Below are positions 24,358 to 32,477 of a DNA stretch of 44,387 bases, piece by piece. The position numbers were made by a program, and so were the translations under genes. The first letter of the stretch is position 1; each line of letters starts with the position of its first letter. Location: NCBI GenBank assembly GCA_031271785.1, contig JAISUZ010000003.1, positions 1 through 44,387 on the forward strand, read 5' to 3'. Origin of the DNA: Fibrobacter sp. Its GTDB lineage: Bacteria > Fibrobacterota > Fibrobacteria > Fibrobacterales > Fibrobacteraceae. The notes beneath the pieces are model-generated. The model did not search any database. It had not been told where the DNA came from and worked only from the letters and a program-made list of their open reading frames with translations.

Positions 24358-25526
24358 AAAAGAAAATCATCCTCCTTGCGGCGGTGGTGATTCTCGCCGC
24401 TGCCGGCGTGTTTATCTACCGCGTGTTTTTTTCGGCGGAAACCGGGAAAATGATTTATGTGGCGGAAGCGGTAAATACGCAAACGCTCATGACTACGATT
24501 TCTGCTTCCGGGAACCTTTCACCCGAAGATGAAGTGGAAGTGGGTACGCAGGTTTCCGGCGATATCAGCAAGATTTATGTGGATTTTAACGATGAAGTGA
24601 AAAAGGGTCAATTACTTGCCGAGCTGGATAAATCCAAATTGCAATCTGCTTTGCTGCAGGCGGAGGTGGCTTTTAAATCGGCGCAGAACGATTACACTTA
24701 CAAGAAAAGCGTTTATGAACGCACTCAAAAATTAGCGGAGAGCGGGAGTGCCAATAAGGTGGACTTGGAATCGGCGGAGTATGCGATGAACGATGCGCAG
24801 TATGCTCTGGAACGCAGTAAAAACGATGTGAACCAGGCGAAAATCAATTTGAATTATTGTTTGATCCGGAGCCCGATTGACGGCGTGGTTTTGGAGCGTT
24901 CCGTGGATGTGGGGCAAACGGTGGCCGCTTCCATGAGCGCGCCTACGCTTTTTATTTTGGCGAATGATTTAACGCAAATGGAAGTGATGGCGGCGGTGGA
25001 CGAAGCGGACGTGGGCGGCGTGAGGCCGGGGCAGCGCGTGGAGTTTACGGTGGATGCGTTTCCGGATGATACGTTCGGAGGCTCCGTACAGCAGGTGCGC
25101 TTGAACCCGACTTCAACTTCCAACGTGATCACTTATACGGTAGTGATTTCGGCAGAAAATCCGGACAAGAAACTTCTTCCGGGAATGACGGCGACCTGCA
25201 CGATTGTTACGGAAGAAATCAAGGATGCCGTAACGGTTCCGGTAGCGGCTCTGAAGTTTAACCCGAGCGAATCGGCGCCTGATTTTTCGGGAAAAGGGAA
25301 CCGTAAGAAACGGAACGGCAGCGCCGAAGTTTGGATTCTGCGCGGCGGAAAACCGGTGCCGCGGCAAGTAAAAACCGGGCTTAGTGACGGGGTGGTCACA
25401 CAGATTCTCGAAGGTGTTTCGGTGGGAGATTCGGTGGTAGTACGCGAAGAGTTGGAAGTGAAAAGCGCGAAAGAGAAAGCGGCGGAAAAAAGCCCGTTTA
25501 TGCCTTCGCGCTCGAGAAGGAGATAG
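24354..25526 (+). CDS. MacA-type periplasmic adaptor (membrane fusion protein)
   Basis: 390 residues: one N-terminal membrane helix (about 4-24), lipoyl half-motif VEVGTQVSGDISKIYV, a coiled-coil hairpin (about 100-165), second lipoyl half with SPIDGVVLERSVDVGQTV, then beta-barrel and membrane-proximal domains. This is the MacA/YknX layout and matches the neighbouring ABC genes. It bridges TolC and the MacB-type permease. The tail is highly basic (SRSRRR). Confidence 0.94.
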   Translation: MKKKIILLAAVVILAAAGVFIYRVFFSAETGKMIYVAEAVNTQTLMTTISASGNLSPEDEVEVGTQVSGDISKIYVDFNDEVKKGQLLAELDKSKLQSALLQAEVAFKSAQNDYTYKKSVYERTQKLAESGSANKVDLESAEYAMNDAQYALERSKNDVNQAKINLNYCLIRSPIDGVVLERSVDVGQTVAASMSAPTLFILANDLTQMEVMAAVDEADVGGVRPGQRVEFTVDAFPDDTFGGSVQQVRLNPTSTSNVITYTVVISAENPDKKLLPGMTATCTIVTEEIKDAVTVPVAALKFNPSESAPDFSGKGNRKKRNGSAEVWILRGGKPVPRQVKTGLSDGVVTQILEGVSVGDSVVVREELEVKSAKEKAAEKSPFMPSRSRRR

Positions 25527-25528
25527 TG

Positions 25529-26281
25529 ATGGAACTCTCTCCGATTCTTTCTATTCGGGACCTCAAACGGGATTTTCAGATGGGTGAAGAAACCGTTCAC
25601 GCGTTGCGCGGCGTGAGTTTCGATGTGTATCCGAAGGAATTTGTAACGATTATGGGTACAAGCGGTTCGGGAAAAACAACGATGCTCAATATTTTGGGCT
25701 GCATGGATAAGCCCACCGGCGGAGAGTATATTTTAGACGGCGTTCACGCCGAAAAACTTTCGGGAGATGCTCTCGCGCATATTCGCGGTCAAAAAATCGG
25801 GTTTGTTTTTCAGAGTTACAATTTGCTTTCGCGCACGAGCGCTGTAGAAAATGTGGAGCTCCCGTTACTTTATAACTCGGCGTATTCTTCCAAGGAACGC
25901 CGGGAGCGCGCGGTGGCGGCATTAGAGCGAGTGGGGCTTGCGGAGCGCATGGATCACATGCCGAACCAGCTGTCCGGCGGACAGCAGCAACGCGTAGCGA
26001 TTGCCCGCGCGCTTGTGAACGACCCGGTGATTATCCTCGCCGATGAAGCGACCGGAAATTTGGATACGCGCACGAGTTACGAAGTGATGATGCTTTTTCA
26101 GGAATTAAACCGCAGCGGAAAAACGATTGTGTTCGTGACGCATGAACCCGATATTGCGGCGTTTTCCGGGCGCACCGTGAGCCTGCGCGACGGTTTGCTG
26201 AAAAAAGATTTCAAGAATGAAAATGTCCGGGATGCCGCTCAAATGCTTGCGGAGTTGCCGCCGCCGGAGGAACACGGATGA
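25529..26281 (+). CDS. MacB/LolD-type ABC transporter ATPase
   Basis: About 250 residues. Walker [11 protein letters not shown]-loop FVFQSYNLL, signature [15 protein letters not shown], Walker [14 protein letters not shown] and H-loop FVTHEPD are all intact. It belongs to the MacB/LolD/FtsE subgroup and powers the permease encoded next. AAGGAG lies six bases before this ATG; a GTG three bases upstream overlaps the adaptor stop. In E. coli the ATPase and permease are fused as MacB, here they are separate genes. Confidence 0.95.
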   Translation: MELSPILSIRDLKRDFQMGEETVHALRGVSFDVYPKEFVTIMGTSGSGKTTMLNILGCMDKPTGGEYILDGVHAEKLSGDALAHIRGQKIGFVFQSYNLLSRTSAVENVELPLLYNSAYSSKERRERAVAALERVGLAERMDHMPNQLSGGQQQRVAIARALVNDPVIILADEATGNLDTRTSYEVMMLFQELNRSGKTIVFVTHEPDIAAFSGRTVSLRDGLLKKDFKNENVRDAAQMLAELPPPEEHG

Positions 26282-27492
26282 CCCCGTTAATGCTTGTGCG
26301 TATCGCGCTGAAAGCGCTTCTCCTGAACCGCATGCGGACATTTCTTTCGGTGCTCGGCATTGTGATCGGCGTGGCGGCGGTGATTACCATGGTGGCGATG
26401 GGCGAAGGCTCCAAGCGTTCCATTCAGGCGAGCATGACTTCCATGGGAACAAAAGCGATTACGATCATGCCGAATTTTCAGCGGCGCGGCGGCGTTCAGC
26501 TCGATGCGAATTCCTCTCCGGAAGTGCTCGAAGAAGCCGATGTCAAACTCCTCCGCGATAAAGCGCGCTATATTAACGCCGTCTCTCCCATGGTCACGGC
26601 AAACGGGCAGGCCGTTGTGGGGAATAACAACCGCCCGGTCACTCTCTCGGGAGTCACTTCCGATTATTTAGTTATCCGCAATTACACCATTGAAGACGGC
26701 GTAATGTTTGACGATGCGACGGACAGAATGGCGAAAGTGTGCGTAATCGGGCAAACAGTTGTGACCAACCTTTTCCCGGAAGGAAACCCGGTGGGGAAAA
26801 CCATCCGTTACCGCGGCATCCCTCTCAAAGTTATCGGAACGCTCGAAGCCAAACCGGCAAACGATTTCGGGCAAGATCCCAACGATGTGATTCTTGCGCC
26901 GTATCAATCCGTAATGAAACGCTTTAACGGAAATACGGATATTCGTACTATTTTTGCCAATTCCATCGGTGAGGGCTACGCCGCTCAAGCAACGGAAGAA
27001 ATTATGAACCTCTTAAAGGAACGCCGGCACTGGACCGCGCCGACAGACCCTTTTATGGTGCGCACGCAAGAAGAAATGATCAATATGATCACCAGCACTT
27101 CCGATATGCTTTCCATTGTGCTTACGGCTATTGCGGGAATCAGCCTTTTGGTGGGCGGCATCGGAATTATGAATATTATGTATGTCTCCGTCACGGAACG
27201 CACGCGCGAAATCGGGCTCCGCATGGCTCTCGGCGCCCGCGGCCGCGATATTTTACTTCAATTCTTATTTGAATCCGTGATGATCAGCCTTCTCGGCGGG
27301 TTGCTCGGCATTATTCTCGGACTTTGTTCTTCCGAATTTATTCGTGTGTTCTTGAGTTGGCCCATGAATATTACGGTAACGAGCGTGGCGGTGAGTTTCG
27401 GCGTGTGTTTTGTAACCGGCGTATTCTTTGGCTGGTACCCGGCGCGCAAAGCAAGCCGGCTGGATCCGATAGAAGCGTTACGATTTGAATAA
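26278..27492 (+). CDS. MacB-type ABC transporter permease (FtsX domain)
   Basis: 404 residues: first membrane helix near 20-42 (FLSVLGIVIGVAAVITMV), a large periplasmic MacB_PCD domain (about 45-275), then three helices in the C-terminal FtsX domain, ending PARKASRLDPIEALRFE, the classic end of this family. The start overlaps the ATPase stop (ATGA). Together with the adaptor and TolC it forms a mechanotransmission-type exporter for a drug, peptide or lipid. It is the last gene of the operon. Confidence 0.95.
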   Translation: MTPLMLVRIALKALLLNRMRTFLSVLGIVIGVAAVITMVAMGEGSKRSIQASMTSMGTKAITIMPNFQRRGGVQLDANSSPEVLEEADVKLLRDKARYINAVSPMVTANGQAVVGNNNRPVTLSGVTSDYLVIRNYTIEDGVMFDDATDRMAKVCVIGQTVVTNLFPEGNPVGKTIRYRGIPLKVIGTLEAKPANDFGQDPNDVILAPYQSVMKRFNGNTDIRTIFANSIGEGYAAQATEEIMNLLKERRHWTAPTDPFMVRTQEEMINMITSTSDMLSIVLTAIAGISLLVGGIGIMNIMYVSVTERTREIGLRMALGARGRDILLQFLFESVMISLLGGLLGIILGLCSSEFIRVFLSWPMNITVTSVAVSFGVCFVTGVFFGWYPARKASRLDPIEALRFE

Positions 27493-27528
27493 TAAAAACA
27501 AACTGTTTCAGAACCAAAGAACAATCCG

Positions 27529-27681
27529 GTGTCGTTCCGTACTTGATACGGAATCCAGAGAAATGCAAGCGGCGGCGCAGACAAAGAAAATCTTATAGTT
27601 AATGGACTTGAAAGTTGTCTCAAAATCAGAGCTCAATCCAATCCTTTCTTTTTGGACCCCGGGTGAATCCCGAGGTGACGG
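27529..27681 (+). repeat. REP-like palindromes
   Basis: Two small palindromes of the 'GTCATCCCGGACTTGATCCGGG' type: GTCGTTCCGTACTTGATACG at 27531 onward and TTTGGACCCCGGGTGAATCC at 27651 onward. The 277-base gap 27493-27769 holds no gene I can support. Confidence 0.6.
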
Positions 27682-27769
27682 AAGTGAGCTTTTCCGGAAA
27701 AAACGTAGGAATCCAAAAAAGGTTCAAGAAAACTCCGTTACAACCTTGTCTGACGGCAGACAACCGTTT

Positions 27770-28306
27770 TCATTTACATTCCAAGACTTTCAGTTCCGAA
27801 AGCTTTTGTTGGGCGCGCCTTACCGCCGAATTTTGAGCCGCTTCCCGGGAATCAAAATAATATCGGCGCGGGCTCGAGAAAGCAAAAAAATCGCTTTCCT
27901 GCGGGTCCGAAGTGACCTCTAAAGCGAATGGTGTTGTTCCTTCGACTTCATGAAAAATAGGTTCCTGTTTCTCTAACCCGCCTTGCGGCACCAGCAAATA
28001 GTGAAGCTTGTATTTCCACTGATAAACCAGCTGAACTTTCGCGTCCCAAACTTTTACATAATCATTTTTGTTGGTGCCGGAAATTCTCTTTAAGTATTCG
28101 GTACGGCCTTGAGTGCTCGCTGTAAGAGCTTCCGGAGCCGGAAGATTTTGTATGCAACGTTCCAAAGTGTCGATGCGAAGCGCGGTGTATTGCACCGGCA
28201 AACCGTTTACTCTTACGCTAACGGATTTAACATTCGCGTTTATATTTTGTGCGAAACAAAATACACTTGTAAAAAGAACAGCGGCAATAATTTTGATTTT
28301 TGTCAT
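27770..28306 (-). CDS. Hypothetical secreted protein
   Basis: 178 residues with a signal peptide (IIAAVLFTSVFCFAQ) and no recognised domain. It is probably periplasmic. The C-terminal third contains a helical, Arg/Ala/Gln-rich stretch (DSREAAQNSAVRRAQQKL). The open frame runs 62 codons further upstream, but that extension translates the A-type repeat on the other strand and is rejected; TATATT ends six bases before the chosen ATG. It stands alone. Confidence 0.78.
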   Translation of the reverse strand: MTKIKIIAAVLFTSVFCFAQNINANVKSVSVRVNGLPVQYTALRIDTLERCIQNLPAPEALTASTQGRTEYLKRISGTNKNDYVKVWDAKVQLVYQWKYKLHYLLVPQGGLEKQEPIFHEVEGTTPFALEVTSDPQESDFFAFSSPRRYYFDSREAAQNSAVRRAQQKLSELKVLECK

Positions 28307-28312
28307 GATCAC

Positions 28313-28318
28313 AATATA
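28313..28318 (-). promoter_or_regulatory. -10-like TATATT box for the secreted protein gene
   Basis: TATATT on the minus strand, six bases before the ATG at 28306. No ribosome binding site is present. Confidence 0.45.
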
Positions 28319-28354
28319 ACAAATTGAGAATTTACAGAACACAGAGGAGGATAT

Positions 28355-28445
28355 TGGAAGGGGGCACGTCCCCCTCGCTTCAACCCCGCTGCTCGCGGTT
28401 TCTTGCCCGGCTTCACCCGTCGCCGGAAACCGCGGCGGGTTTTCC
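28355..28445 (+). repeat. Composite repeat, A module (copy 4)
   Basis: Outer stem AACCCCGC (28382-28389) with GCGGGTTT (28435-28442), inner stem CGCGGTTTC (28394-28402) with GAAACCGCG (28426-28434), and the conserved loop slightly altered to CGGCTTCACCCGTCGCCG. Both stems differ from other copies while remaining paired. Confidence 0.85.
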
Positions 28446-28514
28446 GTCTCAAAATAGGTCGAAAATATTACCGTTGTTATTGTCCTGTTCAAATCAAAAT
28501 CGTATCACCAAATC

Positions 28515-28545
28515 TGTCATGCTGATCCTGAAATAAATTCAGGAT
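28515..28545 (+). repeat. REP-like palindrome
   Basis: GTCATGCTGATCCTGAAATA followed by AATTCAGGATG: the same small palindrome class as at 44079. Confidence 0.55.
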
Positions 28546-28728
28546 GTTTTAGAATCCATTTTTATTTTTCTTTGGATGCCGACCAGGTGGCGGCACACAT
28601 TTAGAAAGCTTTTTATACAAGCGCGAACTAATCAGTGTGTAAAATGAATTCAGCATGACAGAAAGAGAATGTTGTATTAAGTTGTACTTTCATGTAAACT
28701 TTCCAAGTCTGCACCGCAATTTAGTGCG

Positions 28729-28756
28729 CCCCTGCATTTTATACCTAAAGAGAACC
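28729..28756 (+). repeat. 28-base dispersed repeat
   Basis: Identical to 4090-4117 (starts CCCCTGCATTTTATACCTAA). Both lie upstream of a B- or B'-type module on the same strand. Confidence 0.8.
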
Positions 28757-28828
28757 TCAATTCTTTTTGCGCATTTGTCAAGCTCGAACAGGCATGGAAG
28801 ACTTTCTTCATCTGTGCCGCCACTTGGT

Positions 28829-28875
28829 GGGACAAATTTTCAGGCCGGAAGCCGCTCCAATTTGTCGCGGAGCGT
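28829..28875 (+). repeat. Composite repeat, C module stem-loop (copy 3, partial)
   Basis: Stem GACAAATT (28831-28838) with AATTTGTC (28859-28866) around the 20-base loop TTCAGGCCGGAAGCCGCTCC, which differs at two bases from the other copies. The 5' half of module C is absent. Confidence 0.8.
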
Positions 28876-28892
28876 GAACCGTGCGAATATTG

Positions 28893-29100
28893 CGTGAGGC
28901 AGGCGGAGGGTGCGCGCCAAAGGCGCGCAGTGCGCAGCACCGACCGGAGGGCAGCCCGGAGACACGCCGACCCGGCGCATTATAGCGGGTATTTCTTTGG
29001 ATCCCGTATTCCTCGCGTTTTTATGCAGTTAGGACAATCGCGAGGACAGACTCCGTCCGGGATGAATTGATGATGACAGTGAATGCGCCGGGGCACGCCC
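28893..29100 (+). repeat. Composite repeat, B module (copy 3) with long terminal loop
   Basis: Conserved B core, then an 11-base perfect stem CCCGGCGCATT (28971-28981) and AATGCGCCGGG (29082-29092) separated by a 100-base loop. The tail is GCACGCCC. The loop includes a 25-base stretch (29003-29027) that recurs at 4058-4081. Confidence 0.85.
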
Positions 29101-29109
29101 ATTCTTTAT

Positions 29110-29139
29110 TTGCATGCCGGCATATACAAATTGTATATT
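29110..29139 (+). promoter_or_regulatory. Promoter of the MCE transport operon
   Basis: TTGCAT (29110-29115), 18 bases, TATATT (29134-29139). The predicted start of transcription is within a few bases of the ATG at 29150. Confidence 0.5.
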
Positions 29140-29149
29140 TCCCGAAAGT

Positions 29150-29953
29150 ATGAAAGAGGCGCTTCGTTTAGAGGATGTTCATTTCAGTTACCGCGATCAG
29201 GTGCCGGTAGTGTCTGCGCCTTTGTCGCTTTCCCGGATTGTGATGAAAGAACAGGAACGGAGCGTGGTGGAGGGTGCGAATCTTTCCATGGAACGCGGTG
29301 AGACGCTTTGTATTGCCGGGCTTTCCGGACAAGGGAAAAGCGTGTTGCTTCACTTGATTGCGGGGCTTGAGAAACCTTCCAAGGGGAAAGTTTGTTATTT
29401 CGGGGAGTATTTGTCGCCGGAACAGCATAATCCGCTTGAGATTGCGCGGCGCGGCGTCGGGATGGTTTTTCAGAACGGCGCTTTGATTTCCAATTTGAAA
29501 GTCCGGGAAAATGTGGCGCTCCCGCTTCATTATCATCATTTGGGCACTCCGGAGGAGATTGAGGAGAAAGTAAACCGCGCTTTGGATTTGATGCGGGTGC
29601 GTTCGGAAGAAAACAAATACCCGCACACCCTCAGCGTGGGGATGCGGAAACGTGTGGCGATTGCGCGGGCCTGGGCCATGGATCCGAAGCTTTTGCTGAT
29701 GGATGATCCCATGGCGGGGCTTGATAACTATAACCGCCAAAACCTTTTGCCGCTGATTGATAATATGCGTATTCTGTTTAAGACGGCGATTATTATTGTG
29801 ACTCACGATTTGTCGCTCGCGGAAGATTTGCAGTGCCGGATCAGTCTTTTTAGAAGTAAATTGTTAACCGAACCGCAAAGTTTTGATTATTGGAAGCATT
29901 CCGAGGAGCCGATGGCAAAAGAATTGTTCCGCGGTTTGCACCGGGCTTCGTGA
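29150..29953 (+). CDS. MlaF-type ABC ATPase of an MCE lipid transport system
   Basis: 267-residue ATPase. Walker A GLSGQGKSV, Q-loop VFQNGALISNL, signature LSVGMRKRVAIARA and H-loop IVTHDLS resemble MlaF. Two oddities: a ~25-residue insertion before the Walker A strand, and Walker B reads LLLMDDPMAGLD, with Asp where the catalytic Glu normally sits. The frame extends 12 codons upstream but this ATG gives the family start and lies ten bases after TATATT. It is followed by the MCE protein. The MlaE permease gene is not in the operon. Confidence 0.88.
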   Translation: MKEALRLEDVHFSYRDQVPVVSAPLSLSRIVMKEQERSVVEGANLSMERGETLCIAGLSGQGKSVLLHLIAGLEKPSKGKVCYFGEYLSPEQHNPLEIARRGVGMVFQNGALISNLKVRENVALPLHYHHLGTPEEIEEKVNRALDLMRVRSEENKYPHTLSVGMRKRVAIARAWAMDPKLLLMDDPMAGLDNYNRQNLLPLIDNMRILFKTAIIIVTHDLSLAEDLQCRISLFRSKLLTEPQSFDYWKHSEEPMAKELFRGLHRAS

Positions 29954-29984
29954 TTATTTATCTTAAGGAAATGAGGTTTAGCCT

Positions 29985-30947
29985 TTGAAATTGATGAAGC
30001 GAATCAATTGGACGGAATTGTCCAGTTTCCTGGTCGGCGTGTTTTTAGCGGCCGCGGCCATTATTTTTGCGGTGGTGTTATACGCGATGCTTTTTCAATC
30101 GGGTATTATCGGTGTCGAAGAATACAAACTCCACAGTCGTTTTGAAAAAGTACAGGGGATTCATGTCGGTTCCAAGGTACAAATTAACGGTGTGAATATC
30201 GGCCGGGTTTCGAATATTGAAATTGCGGCGGACGGTTTGGTCGGTGTCGAATTTACGATTCGCAAAGAATACGAGAACTGGATTACCGACAGTTCTTCGG
30301 TTTTTGCAATCCGCGACCAGAACCTGATTTCGGAACGGGTGATTAACATTGATATTCGGGGCCGTATGGGGCGTGTGCTTAAAGACGGGGATTTTATTCC
30401 CGCCGGGAAAGCGCAGGATATTGAGACCGTTCTTGAGACGGTGAATCAAGTGCTTGAACGCGTTACGATTTTGATTGACGCGGCCGATACGCTCGTGGAA
30501 CTTGTGATGGATACGGGAACAACTCTCGGCGCTCTTCTCGGTTCACGGCAGCTTTACGATGATCTTACGCTTCAATTGGGCCGTTTGGATAAAATCACTT
30601 ATTCGGGCGAGTTGGTGATGAGTTCTTTGAATCGCAGTCTCCCGCCTCTCCTCGGACGTGCGGATTCGATTACTTATTCCATGAAGGATCTTTTTACAGG
30701 GCTTGCTCCCATACCGGCGCGCATGACCGGGATGTTTAACTCGGTCGATTCTACGGTGGGCCGTATGAATGCGCTTGTGGATAATCTCGGGTCGGTGACG
30801 TCTTCGCTCGGGGATTTTATTGAGGGCAGCGAACAGACGCTCCATAATGCCGATGACTTGATTCAAGGGATGTCCAATATGTGGATTTTCCGCCGTTCGA
30901 TTCCTTCGAAAGATACGGTTCCGTTTGCCGTGGAGAATTTGTGGTGA
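29985..30947 (+). CDS. MCE (MlaD-type) lipid transport protein
   Basis: 320 residues: one N-terminal membrane helix (about 12-38), an MCE domain (about 42-125, with GIHVGSKVQINGVNIGRVSNI), then a long helical region (about 140-305) with hydrophobic spacing as in MlaD/PqiB-like tunnels. It would form a periplasmic ring with the ATPase and an unlinked permease for phospholipid movement. I use the TTG start because GAGGT sits about eight bases before it; an ATG nine bases downstream lacks a spaced ribosome site. The stop overlaps the next start (TGATG). Confidence 0.88.
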   Translation: MKLMKRINWTELSSFLVGVFLAAAAIIFAVVLYAMLFQSGIIGVEEYKLHSRFEKVQGIHVGSKVQINGVNIGRVSNIEIAADGLVGVEFTIRKEYENWITDSSSVFAIRDQNLISERVINIDIRGRMGRVLKDGDFIPAGKAQDIETVLETVNQVLERVTILIDAADTLVELVMDTGTTLGALLGSRQLYDDLTLQLGRLDKITYSGELVMSSLNRSLPPLLGRADSITYSMKDLFTGLAPIPARMTGMFNSVDSTVGRMNALVDNLGSVTSSLGDFIEGSEQTLHNADDLIQGMSNMWIFRRSIPSKDTVPFAVENLW

Positions 30948-31717
30948 TGCGCGTTTTGTTTGTAATGCTTTGTTTTTTAAGCGTGCTTGTACCGGCTTCC
31001 GAGTCCGGGCGATTGACTCACCGGGCAGCGGCGGTATTTTCGGAAGGGAAGCTCGCGAAGAGTTACGCTTTGTATGAAAAAGCGTTGCTTGCAAGCCGTA
31101 AGGAATCCAACCTGTACGCCGAAAACCGCGTGCTGATTTCCATGGCGCAAATCCGGGTGCAGAGTCTTGATTTTGCATTTGCCGACAGTCTCCTGACGCT
31201 TGTGCGGACTTCCGAATTTCAAGCGCCGGATTCGGCGGCGTTTTTGCAGGTTCGCCTTTTTTCTCTGAATGAACAGGGGCGGTTTGACGAGACCGTTCGC
31301 TTGGGCGAGCCGGCAGTTCAAAAGAAAATGAAGAATGTCTCCGATGCGTTACAGGCGGCGGTTTGGAGCGAACTCACTATTGCTTATGCCGCTCTCGGGC
31401 GCAAAGAGGATTCGGAGCGCGCGCTCAAGCAAGTGAAGAAATTCGGGCGTGAAGGTTTCTTTTATTTTACCCGCGCGCGAAGTTCTCAGCTGCTTGGGAA
31501 TTCGAACGCCGATGATGAGTATGCCGAGGCGCTGGAATCGGCGATTCAAAACAATGCGCCTTTTCAGTCGGCGAGTATTTTGTATTACCGCGGGCTTCTC
31601 GCCGCCGCCAATTCCCAAGAGAAAGCAAACGATTTCTTTTTGAGAAGCGCGAATGCGTTTGAACTGCTTGGGCTCCCTAACAACGAAAAACGAAGCCGGG
31701 AAAAAATTACGAATTAG
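30947..31717 (+). CDS. Periplasmic TPR-like protein of the MCE operon
   Basis: 256 residues with signal peptide (VMLCFLSVLVPASES) and a mostly helical body with repeated A/L/Y patterns (AAAVFSEGKLAKSYALYEKAL, ELTIAYAALGRKEDSERAL, LYYRGLLAAANSQEKANDFF) typical of tetratricopeptide repeats. Coupled to the MCE gene by a one-base overlap. It may be the periplasmic partner of this transporter (inference). Its 3' end overlaps the convergent gene by 11 bases. Confidence 0.82.
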   Translation: MRVLFVMLCFLSVLVPASESGRLTHRAAAVFSEGKLAKSYALYEKALLASRKESNLYAENRVLISMAQIRVQSLDFAFADSLLTLVRTSEFQAPDSAAFLQVRLFSLNEQGRFDETVRLGEPAVQKKMKNVSDALQAAVWSELTIAYAALGRKEDSERALKQVKKFGREGFFYFTRARSSQLLGNSNADDEYAEALESAIQNNAPFQSASILYYRGLLAAANSQEKANDFFLRSANAFELLGLPNNEKRSREKITN

Positions 31718-32474
31718 GTTCTTTTTTCATCGCGAGTAATTGGCGGTACGCGATGTTCGGGTCCAGTTTCCGGTCAATTACATTATTGATGATTTCGGAT
31801 ATGGCTTCGCGGTCGGGGTCTTTCGGGCTCAATGTGTAATGCCCGAGAACGCGGAGGGTTTTGGCAATAAGGTTTCCGCGGAACGCTTGATACTGCGGGT
31901 TCATGCTGTCTTCGAGAATGGTGGTGAGGGCGATTTCCGTTTGCATGGCGCCGAGAGCGAAAGTTTCGTGAATGGTGCGGATATACGGAGGCATGGTGGT
32001 GTCGGGACTTTCGGCATAGCGCGCCATGAGTGTTGCCGCTTCGGCGTTATTATGCGTGGGGCCGTTTGCAAGCCGGATGGCGAAATAAAGCGCAAGCCGC
32101 CAGTCTTCGGGGTAAACCCGGGTGGCTCTTCTCATCACGGGGAAATCGGATGTGTCCGTTGCCGAAATCGGTACCACGCCGCCGATAAAGTAATAGGGTG
32201 TGTAAAACAGGCTGTCCAGTTGCGTGGATATATCGGCCATGTAGCCGAGGTAATTGAACTCTTTGCCGGTGAGGTTGCTTTCGCCGAGTTTAATAACGCC
32301 TTGAATCCAAATGAGGCTTGAGGCGGTTACTTTTTGCCCTAGCGAGAGATAGCCTACATATTCGGCTTTGGGTAAAAACCGGAGGTCGTCATTCAATTCG
32401 GGGAGCGGTTTCGAGACGCGGAACATAAGCGCCACGAGCAAACAGAAGAGAACGAGGACAATTCCGTAACGCAT
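31707..32474 (-). CDS. Membrane-anchored hypothetical protein
   Basis: 255 residues: one N-terminal hydrophobic helix (about 3-20) and a soluble, helix-rich periplasmic domain. The body resembles TPR-like repeats loosely (LYFAIRLANGPTHNNAEAA, YAESPDTTMPPYIRTIHETF), but I recognise no named family. It starts three bases after the pyrF stop, so it is the last gene of the ispA-dxs-methylase-pyrF run. Confidence 0.78.
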   Translation of the reverse strand: MRYGIVLVLFCLLVALMFRVSKPLPELNDDLRFLPKAEYVGYLSLGQKVTASSLIWIQGVIKLGESNLTGKEFNYLGYMADISTQLDSLFYTPYYFIGGVVPISATDTSDFPVMRRATRVYPEDWRLALYFAIRLANGPTHNNAEAATLMARYAESPDTTMPPYIRTIHETFALGAMQTEIALTTILEDSMNPQYQAFRGNLIAKTLRVLGHYTLSPKDPDREAISEIINNVIDRKLDPNIAYRQLLAMKKEPNS

Positions 32475-32477
32475 AAA

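Noticed and set aside
28307-28492. N-terminal extension of the secreted protein at 27770
   Set aside because: It translates the complementary strand of the A repeat. The internal Met gives a normal signal peptide and has a -10 box.
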